Positions 55,900 through 64,000 of a stretch of DNA of 64,000 bases are shown here, in pieces. The notes under the pieces are model-generated. The model was not told where the DNA came from. It did not search any database and saw nothing but the letters and a program-made list of their open reading frames with translations. Each line of letters begins with the position of its first letter. Position 1 is the stretch's first letter. This DNA comes from Xiphophorus maculatus (Eukaryota; Chordata; Actinopteri; Cyprinodontiformes; Poeciliidae), in the NCBI RefSeq assembly GCF_002775205.1, contig NC_036461.1, forward strand, positions 17,704,015 through 17,768,014. Reading direction: 5' to 3'. The translations under genes were made by a program, and so were the position numbers.

Positions 55900-56380
55900 A
55901 GGTTGAACATTAAGTTTTTGTTAAATTTATCCAGTATCTCATGTTTGGTTAAATGTTTTAACAGACAGGCTGTACTTAATGAGTAAAGTAAGCAATTTAT
56001 GATCTGGATTTTATTTAAGAGTTTCAGTAAAGTTGCTAAACATGCAAGCTACACTTTTTTAGACTTTAATATTTTATCATTAACAATTATACATTATGTT
56101 TTATTGGTACAACAATTAAAATCCATTCTAATTTAAAAAATAATAAATGTGTTTTTATTGTGACAAATTGTTGCATATTTGCACTTTTGATCATAAGGAC
56201 AGATAAAACCAGAGGTGTGTAATTAAAAAATATAATTTTACAGCTACTTGACCTCAGATGTTCAAAGTTAAAGGAAAATTTTATTTCTCATATTTTTATC
56301 ATGAAAAGACAACCAGTTACCTGAAACTTAAATCCTTCTGTCACATGATTAAGGAAACAGCCACATATCCCATTTAATCA
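55900..56380. other. Intergenic, AT-rich, nothing recognised
   Basis: No exon or element. Confidence 0.4.
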
Positions 56381-56620
56381 CCAAATTTTGTTCTAATTGA
56401 ACAAGAATTGAAAGCACACATACCCAGAATGTTGCTTTAATTCTTTCATGCATATTTCAGAAATCTTTGTATCTCCCATTGCAACCATTCAGAGGGTGCC
56501 TAAACGCTGCCTATTTCCACAAAGAAGGGCTGACGAGCAGGAGCTTCTTAAAGTGACAGAGGCATATTTCAAATGGTCAAACTATGAAGTAAAATTTCTT
56601 TTAAATCGTATTTAATATAG
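56381..56620. repeat. Teleost interspersed repeat, copy 2
   Basis: This shares ATTCTTTCATGCAT.TTT.AGAAATC and the following CCATTCA stretch with copy 1 at 21487-21710. The ends are diffuse. Confidence 0.45.
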
Positions 56621-56916
56621 TATTTTATAACAACTATTTAGAAAATACATGTTACCCTTCTCCCCTTTAAAAAAGATTTGAGATTTATGAAAGCTTAATG
56701 AAGAGCTGAAGATGGAATACTATTTTTAAACAGTTTTTCTAAGATCATTAATACAACCATAAAGTATATAAGGTTCAAGCTTAGACTGAATCATTTGTAT
56801 GAACTATAGATTCTTTATAACTCAGTTTGGCTTTGTGAAACCCATCTGGAGCTGAAACCAGATTTTTTTCAGTCAGGTACGACACCAAAATTATTGTATG
56901 TGCAAAATGAAATATT

Positions 56917-57064
<148 letters not shown>

Positions 57065-57089
57065 GTTCTTTACTGTCATTATGCTGACA

Positions 57090-57193
57090 AATTTCAACAG
57101 TGCGCTATTATTGTATGACGCACTGCTTCCTGCTTCCCGACCGGTGCTCCATCACTTCCGCTGCCGTTGCTGCGACACGGGACGTCAACAGCG
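57090..57193 (+). promoter_or_regulatory. tpgs1: TPGS1 proximal promoter and 5' UTR
   Basis: This GC-rich stretch sits between the microsatellite and the start codon. It has no TATA box and contains an ETS-like CACTTCCGC. Confidence 0.4.
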
Positions 57194-59178
57194 ATGGCTG
57201 ACAAGGAGAAGCGCCGGTCTGCGGCTCTTCCTTCGGGGATGTCCTCGGGCAAAGTCGTCAAATCGGACAGCGACAGGGAGTTCCTGGAGCAGGCCGGCGT
57301 CGGGGACCTGCTCCGCGGGGCCATCCTGAAGATGGTCGAGGCCAGGTCGGATGATCCCATCGGGTTCCTGGCCGACCACTTCTGCAACCTGGCCTCGGTT
57401 ACGGACAGCGGGACGGCTGGATGCGGGGATGAGGACCAGCAGCAGCAGAGCGCCGGCCTTGCGGGCGCAGGCGCACACGAGCAGCAGCGTCTTAACAGGG
57501 CGCTGTGGCACCTGCGGCTGGCGCATCACTCTCAGAGGTGTGGGCGGATTTTAGCGCTCACTTTTAGGCACCCGTAGATACCAGCATTTGTCAGAAAGGA
57601 TTACTATTCATCAGGCTACATTAGCTGATTTAGAAACACTTAAAAATGTATCGACAATTTTACAAATGCATATGTTTTTTTTCTTCAAATGTATTCATTT
57701 TACAGAAACATATTGCAAAGTATAATGTCATGACTTTATGCGATAGATCAATACAAACTATGATTAGTTCTTATATTTTTATGTATTTATTTGGAAACAG
57801 TAAGAGAAGGAGCTCATGAGTCAAGTTTATTTGCTTACAGCACATTTTCAGCAACAAGGCCGTTCAAAGTCCTTTACATTATAAGAACACCATACATACA
57901 GACGATGAAATAAGATGCTTGACCTGCATGCAAGTTTGGGAGAAAACAAACACTGCACCATGAACACCCCACCTCAGCAGTAAATACTGTGGTGGCAGCG
58001 ATACGCCACCACGATATTTATTGTGTATTTTTTATTTTTTAGAAAAAAAACATGTTTACTTTATCTTCTACTTTACAAGTAAGCAGTTTTGTGTTGGTCG
58101 ATCACATAAAATTGTAATTAAAGACACTGAAGCTTATGGGTGTAATGTGAGGAAAATGTGAAAAAGTCCAAGGAGTTTTTTTTTAGGGATACTGTATTGT
58201 CATCCCAACAATTTCATGATGAAATTAGTATAATAAGTTAGTATAGCCTACTGGCAGTAATGTCTTTGAAAATGTCTGTTTACTGAGCTTATAATGCTAT
58301 TTTTTCAGTAAGACATTTTAGCACTGTTGTCAGAAAGACCTAAACACTTGATTATTCACCCAGCTATAAAACATCTCCCTGGTCTTATTTGCCCTGTCTC
58401 GGAGATTATTGTTTTTCTGTAGCTGCTGGGAAAATAACAGTCAATACGCATCATTAAAAACAATAAACTAAAAAGAGACATTTTTCTACACATTGACCGT
58501 ATGGTTTTTCTGTATTTTAGATCAGCTTTCAGCAACAATGTTCGTGTGGCCTACGACCTCCTGAACCTTAACGGGTGTCTAAGTCAGGCAAGTGAGAATC
58601 CGGAGGGCCCAGATGGTTCCCTCCTTGTCGTCCCTCCTGACGCAGAGGGCAGCGGGGGCGTTAAAGGAGGCCTCTACATGCAGACTCTGGAGTGCCTCTG
58701 CAGTGAAGGCGGCGTCCCTGCCTCGACCTCCGCCCCGCTCCTACGACGCCTCTGTTGCCAGGACCACGAAGCTGTCCCTTACGATGTCTTCCGTCATGGC
58801 GTGCTCACCTGTGCTGTTTTCTCGGACTACATCCGGCAGGCTCAGAGGCTTTACGCCGAGGTGTGCTGCCCCGATGAGGGGCCCGCCTCCAGGGCGCTGT
58901 GCTCCGCGGTGCTTGGGACCTTAAAGGAGGCGCTCGAGACCTCCCAGGACTGTGACGCAAACTGCTTCGTTAATGCCAACACTAAATCTAGTGCTTGTTT
59001 GGAAGCAAATGCGAAGGCCATCCGCTACTTGGAGGCCAGCGCCAAGATCTCCCCACACAAACTGGCGCAGGTGATGGCCGGAGCCCAGACCAGCGGGCCT
59101 GGTGGCAACATGGACGCAAAAGAGTTTGAAAACGCAGCCGCAGACCTGTTCATTGCTCGTGTAAAAGTTGTATCCTAG
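57194..59178 (+). CDS. tpgs1: Tubulin polyglutamylase complex subunit 1, 333 aa
   Basis: Two exons, 57194-57537 and 58521-59178, joined by a 983-bp GT-AG intron inside an arginine codon. Residues 26-65 (EFLEQAGVGDLLRGAILKMV...DPIGFLADHF) form the docking/dimerisation-like helical region of TPGS1; RALWHLRLAHHSQR then runs into the exon 2 start, as in mammals. It ends DLFIARVKVVS, like the mammalian C-terminus. TPGS1 is a non-catalytic subunit of the TTLL1 complex that adds glutamate chains to tubulin in cilia, sperm flagella and neurons. At 333 aa it is longer than human (290); the extra length lies in a Q-rich exon 1 linker and in exon 2 segments around SQASENPEGPDGS and NANTKSSACLEANAKA. An AATAAA at 59260 is the likely poly(A) signal. 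Confidence 0.95.
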
Positions 59179-59269
59179 AGGTACTTAGATATCACAAATG
59201 TACAGCAATAAGCAATCCTTAGATTGTATTCATCTCTAACACACATCTGAAAACTCCAGAATAAAAACA

Positions 59270-60420
59270 AACCTTAACACTAACAATAAACTCAGTAACC
59301 ACAGTAAACACTTTTGGTGACTTCTGCTATTTTATCAAATCAGCTCCTATGAGTATTCATCTTCAGAAACAGTTTTTTAATGGAAAAAAACATATATTTC
59401 TGCAAGTGTAATTACTTTTTTAGTATCTAGATCACAGATTCTTTTAGGGAGAGACATTTTGAAATAGTAGTACAAGCCCTTGACTGGATGGTTACATCAT
59501 TAAAAACAAAAAGGAAAAAGAAAATCTTATCTATTGCTGCCACATACTTTTTTTTAAAGGATGCGATTTAATTAAACGTGCAGGTCATTGTTTCTCAGAA
59601 GTCTTGCATTCCCAAATTGGAAAAGTAACACAAATATCAATCAGAATTCCTATTTTGGCAGGTTGAGGTGTCTCTCCAACCTAACTATCAAAATCTAATA
59701 TGGCTGCCACATAAAATTTAGCTACACCTGCTGTAAGAAATGTTGATTAGCCCTTCTGATGATTTGTGTCTCAAACCTTTCATGCATACACAGAACCTCC
59801 TTTAGTAAATATTGCTCACTAAGCAATATTATTTGAAAGAAAATACAGAAATATACATTTTTTGTTTTGCAGTCATTGAAGTAGCTAGCCTCGTTTAGGG
59901 TTTTTTTTTTTTCATCCAAAGTTGCGAACTTGCATCTTATCCTCCCAAGAGCATTGGCATCGACAAGGAGGGGAATCAAAACATTCTCTATTTGGGTTCT
60001 CTCTTGTGACTAAGTGTGTCAAAAAATGGGGATGATAATGATATTCTAAAAACAAACCGTGTCTGGAAACTTCTACCTGCGTCACTAAAAATTTAGGTCT
60101 TAGAAGAGAGTAAAAAATGTATTACAAGCGCAGAACAATAAAGTTCTACCATTACTACTACTACGAAGAACAGCTGGAAATTCAACATAACACAAAGAAA
60201 CGAAATAAAAAAAACTGTTAAAGCAACAACAAACAGCATTTGCGTAAACCTCTTTCTGTAGCTACAGTGTCAGTTTTACTATATTTTGGAGGATCATATA
60301 ACTTTGTGAAGTCCGTTTTATTATCAATGGAAAAAAAATGAAAATTGGACTTTGCTCGATCTTTGACCTACAGACGCAGTGACTACGTATGGCCACTAGA
60401 TGGCAGCACCATTTAGAAAC
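59270..60420. other. Intergenic, AT-rich, no gene recognised
   Basis: No exon or element termini were recognised. Confidence 0.4.
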
Positions 60421-60542
60421 AAACATTGGACGCAAAGGCGGAAGTAAACGTCATAGCTTGGTTGTCAGGTCTCTAACCGTTCAGATAGGTTAGTATGATG
60501 CTCTCGCCTTATCCGAGTTAACTCCCCGTTAATTTCTCCAGA
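60421..60542 (+). promoter_or_regulatory. Promoter and 5' UTR of the Harbinger-derived gene
   Basis: GGCGGAAGTAAACGTCAT combines an ETS core with a half CRE about 100 bp before the start codon. There is no TATA box, which suggests broad expression. Confidence 0.45.
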
Positions 60543-63500
60543 ATGGGAGACGAGGAGGAGCAGCAGCGCTCCTTGATGTTTCTCCTGACCTACATGCTGC
60601 TGAAGCGCAGGAGAGACCTAAACCACGCAGACATTCAGAGGCGCGATGAGATCCAGAGGCGGATCCGACATCGACAGTACTTCTTCCAGAGACAGAGGAG
60701 GATGCTCATGGTCAGTGCTTTGGGAGTCGGTTCGGTAATATTCTATAATTACTGGCGCTTTGAACGCAAGTTTTAGTTAAAATGTCTCAGATCCAGAGCT
60801 GAACTCTAGGTATGGGGTCCAGTACAGTTCCCTTTTGCACACCTAACTGTGTTGTGCATTTGTACACTAGGGAAACTCCAGGTAAGATTTTGGAAGCTTT
60901 TCTCTTTACAATGGCTTTCTTTCATTCATTCCTTTATAAAGGCTGGTTGTATAGAAGAAACTACTAATATTGTCAACATACAAAAACATATGATGCTTTT
61001 GTTTACATATGTTCTCTAACAAATCTTCACACAAAATCATTTAAGCTGTAAATTACATTTACCATTTACTTAAATGATGTCTTGTGTAGGCAGGTGGTGG
61101 AAATAGATTTTATTCGTGAGTAAAGGGGCTGAATACATGCAGCCCACATTTTCAGGGTTGAAACCAATGATTCATATCCTCCCACAGTACAATTATAAAT
61201 TGCTTTTTGTTGGTTTATCCCCTTGCCCTGCAACAGACTGGCAACCTGTCCAGGGTGTACCCCGCCTCTCGCCCAGAACGTTAGCTGGAGATAGGCACTA
61301 ACATCTATCATTTAACACCTAACATTTAGTAAAATACACTAAACTTTATTTGTTTTATATGGTTAAGTGGGGAAAATGCTTAATGTGAACGCTATTGGAA
61401 AGTACTTTTAAAGCCATACCCAAATGAAACACTTTCTTGTTGACTTGTAACCTGTGTAGAGTGGACTAGAGCTTGTCTTTACCTTATTTAGCTGATGTAT
61501 ATGTTTGCGTCTTGAGAAGACCCAAATATTCTGAGGATGGCAAGCTTGAAACTTCCAGCCTCTTCCAAAAGCAGTTCTTCTTATCTCTTCTGTCTGTGCC
61601 CCGACAGATGATGATAGCGGGAGGAATGCGCTCCAACGTCCGCATCCGCACCCGACCCTGGACAACCACTCCCCGCTCCGACTGGTGGGAGAGGGTTGTG
61701 ATGACGGAGTTCCAGCCCTCTGATTGGCTGGACAAATTCCGGATGAGCCGGGAGACCTTCTTCTACCTGTGCGAGAAGCTGAGGCCCCGCCTGGCGCGCC
61801 AGGACACAAGCTTCCGGCTGGCGCTGCCGGTAGAGAAACGCGTGGCCGTGGCCCTGTGGCGTCTCGCGTCCAACGTCGAGTACCGCACCATCAGCACCCT
61901 CTTCGGTGTGGGGAAGTCCACCGTGTGCAGGTGTGTCAGAGACATGTGCCACGCCATCGTGGCTCTCCTCAGCTCCACGTACCTGCGTCCCCCCACCGAG
62001 CAGGAGCTGGAGGAATCGGCCCAGCTCTTCCACTCCTACTTGGGCTTTCCTCACTGTGTGGCTGCCATCACAACGCTTCACACAGCCATCATCACCCCAT
62101 CGAGCAACGCGTCGGACTACGCCAACCCCGCTGGCTGGCTGTCTGTCCTGTCTCAGGTGTCTGTGTGGCTCATGTTCCCGCTTACATCCGATTTAGACTT
62201 TCTTTTGTAACATATTTTTCTTTCTCTCCAGGTTGCTATCAGTGGTCAGGGCTACTTCTGGGATGTATGTGCCAGTTTCCCCGGTGGGACCGATCCAGCT
62301 GAGATCTTACAGAACTCCGCTCTGTGGGCCACAGCTGCTGAGGGTGGACTGTCTCCTGCCCAAACGCCTATCTTCATGGGGAAACCGCTTAGGTACAGTT
62401 AGTAAGAAAGTAAACACTTCTATCCAGTAACACGTCACAAATGACAGAACAACCTTCATGTAATGACAATGGATCGGCTAAAATCATTCTTCAGTCTTTT
62501 TGCTTCACTAATATTTCTCTCTTTTTTACAAAATGTGATCTAGGGCTTGAAAACATAGCTGAAAAACATATCACAATATAAGTGCTTCCTATCAGTTGAT
62601 ATCAATGATTATTGATTCGTTTTGTTGTACTCGTTTTCTCCTTTCTCACCACCCTGTTGTGTTTTAAACAATTAGGAGACATGGTAGCGAAACATGAAAC
62701 TGCTGTTTTGCAAATTACTAAAAAAAACAAACATATTTAAATATATCAAAACCTTTTGCAAAAGTAAAAATTTGTTATTTTCAGCAACAGCCCCCTCCTC
62801 CCAAAACATCCCAAAAACAATAACCAAAGATTCTGTTACACGTCATTTCAAACTCCATGTAGACTAATAAACATTAAATGAATTTAAACTGGGAAATCAT
62901 ACTTTCGACAATTCAAACAACTAAACTGAAACAAGAAACAACAAATGTATGGGGGAAAAAAACCTGTAAATAAATGGTTAAATGAAAGATTTCACTTTTA
63001 CGATTTAAGGTAATCAAACTTGAATTTAGAATACTGAGCATAAAATTAACAAAACTGGACACCAATCAAACAAAAACCATCTCTCCTGCTGTAAAATATG
63101 TAAAATAAGACTGCAAGAAAGGCTTTTAGCGTGTGGAAAAATATTAGTTGGAAATGAAGGGAAATTAGATCGACCAGCTCAGCCTCAGAAGTGAAGGTAT
63201 AATTTGTTTACTTGTTTGTGTCTGAGGGCTGTGTTTTTTATTTTCAGCCTGAAACCCATCTACTGTCTGCAGGTATGTGTTGCTGGGGGAGGCCTGCTAC
63301 CCGCTCCAGACCTGGCTCATGAAGGCCTATCCGGAGCAAAAGAGCCGACGGGGATGTCGCGCGGCGTTGCCGGAGCCGCAGCAGCTGTTCAACCGGCGCC
63401 TCAGCAGAGCGCTGCGTACCTCGGAGGAGGCACTGCTGAGGCTCAGGGCGCGCTGGCAGTGCCTGAGTAAGAGGAACGACTGCGGGCTGGACGTGGTGCC

Positions 63501-63705
63501 CACCATGATGCTGGCCTGCTGCATTCTGCACAACATGTGCGAGTCCCACAGAGATGTCTTCAAAGCAGAGTGGCAGGTGGAGGTGTGTGAGGCAGAGAAC
63601 CCCCAGCCCTGCCACAAAGCCCTGGCTCCTACCAGCATGGACCAAAGTGATGCTGAGGAGGTCCGAGGCCTCTTCTGTGACTATTTCCAACAGCAAAGAA
63701 CCTGA
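60543..63705 (+). CDS. PIF/Harbinger transposase-derived protein (HARBI1/ALP1-like), 436 aa
   Basis: Four exons (60543-60710, 61608-62156, 62232-62392, 63273-63705), GT-AG introns, open to TGA. Exon 1 encodes an acidic start and a strongly basic helix (RRRDLNHADIQRRDEIQRR). Exon 2 holds the helix-turn-helix typical of Harbinger nucleases (TISTLFGVGKSTVCRCV). Exons 2-4 span the DDE_Tnp_4 fold: TLHTAIITPSSNASDYAN, FWDVCASFPGGTD, LLGEACYPLQTWLMK and LRTSEEALLRLRARW. Where active members read DGTH the sequence is TTLH, and where they read HD(S/A) it is DPA, so two catalytic aspartates appear lost; a glutamate remains near RTSEE. With introns, a host-type promoter and no visible terminal repeats, it is probably a domesticated gene rather than a live element. 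Function unknown; HARBI1 itself partners a Myb-like protein. Confidence 0.85.
62393..63272 (+). other. Intron 3 of the Harbinger-derived gene
   Basis: AT-rich sequence with no element recognised. Confidence 0.5.
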
Positions 63706-64000
63706 ATTTAGCTGCTGAAAAAGCTTTAACTGGTGAATCAATTTTGTCTTTGCAAATATATAACCTACTGAACTTGTGCATTCAACGCATAAACACTTTT
63801 TGATGTTGAACATAGACAGGTGTGTGGTTTCATCTTCTCTTTAAACAACAGCATGTTGACTTGTCTGTTATCAGTGTGGCCTCCATGAAGGCCAGTTCAG
63901 TCCGGTTTGTTTACTTACAAAAATGCAAAACCTAACCTGAAGATGATGTCTAACGCCAGATAAACGCAGGTGCATTAATGCCGTTCCAATAATAATCCCT
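63706..64000 (+). other. 3' flank of the Harbinger-derived gene
   Basis: No canonical AATAAA is evident before the window ends; the 3' UTR may extend beyond. Confidence 0.4.

Noticed and set aside
57167-57193. TPGS1 start at an upstream TTG
   Set aside because: The in-frame ATG at 57194 gives the conserved basic start and needs no unusual codon.
61581-62302. Several long frames overlapping the Harbinger-derived gene
   Set aside because: GC-rich coding exons leave other frames open; only the chosen frame carries the family motifs and valid splice junctions.

Overview
The window is nuclear DNA from a teleost fish. It carries five split vertebrate genes with GT-AG introns, in AT-rich sequence crowded with fish-type transposable elements: an L1 LINE, LTR elements, a tRNA-derived SINE, MITEs and a long tetranucleotide microsatellite. 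The SINE, present twice, looks like a family common in percomorph fishes, but the species cannot be fixed from the sequence.

Layout. Positions 848-14062 hold a full-length minus-strand L1 (about 5.4 kb of its own sequence, 16-bp target duplication GACAATTTCTATTTCT at 832-847 and 14063-14078). A 7.8-kb LTR element (5759-13580, 4-bp duplication CTTG) sits inside its ORF1. That LTR element has nearly identical LTRs, a primer-binding site, a splice donor and a polypurine tract, but no recognisable gag, pol or env in its 6.3-kb interior. From about 16.9 to 30.7 kb lies a plus-strand glycosyltransferase family 92 gene whose long first intron holds a solo LTR, a SINE, a decayed Ty3/gypsy pol and LINE tails. 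A piggyBac-like MITE (31214-32145) follows. PDCD10 (CCM3) runs on the minus strand from 34374 to about 45960, convergent with the GT92 gene. A 1.2-kb element made of alternating palindromes (46138-47360) lies between PDCD10 and ISYNA1.

ISYNA1 (inositol-3-phosphate synthase, 555 aa, 10 coding exons, 51316-55405) has a TATA box, a CCAAT box and a candidate osmotic-response element. It is followed on the plus strand by TPGS1 (57194-59178), whose promoter abuts a 147-bp perfect (TCTA)n run, and by a four-exon PIF/Harbinger-derived gene (60543-63705) that has lost apparent catalytic aspartates and is probably a domesticated transposase.

The five host genes do not form one pathway: they act in Golgi glycosylation (GT92), STRIPAK/CCM signalling (PDCD10), inositol synthesis and osmolyte supply (ISYNA1), tubulin polyglutamylation (TPGS1) and an unknown role (Harbinger-derived). 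The strongest candidates for something new are the coding-less but structurally complete LTR element with its leader repeats, the palindrome-array element, and the Harbinger-derived gene.
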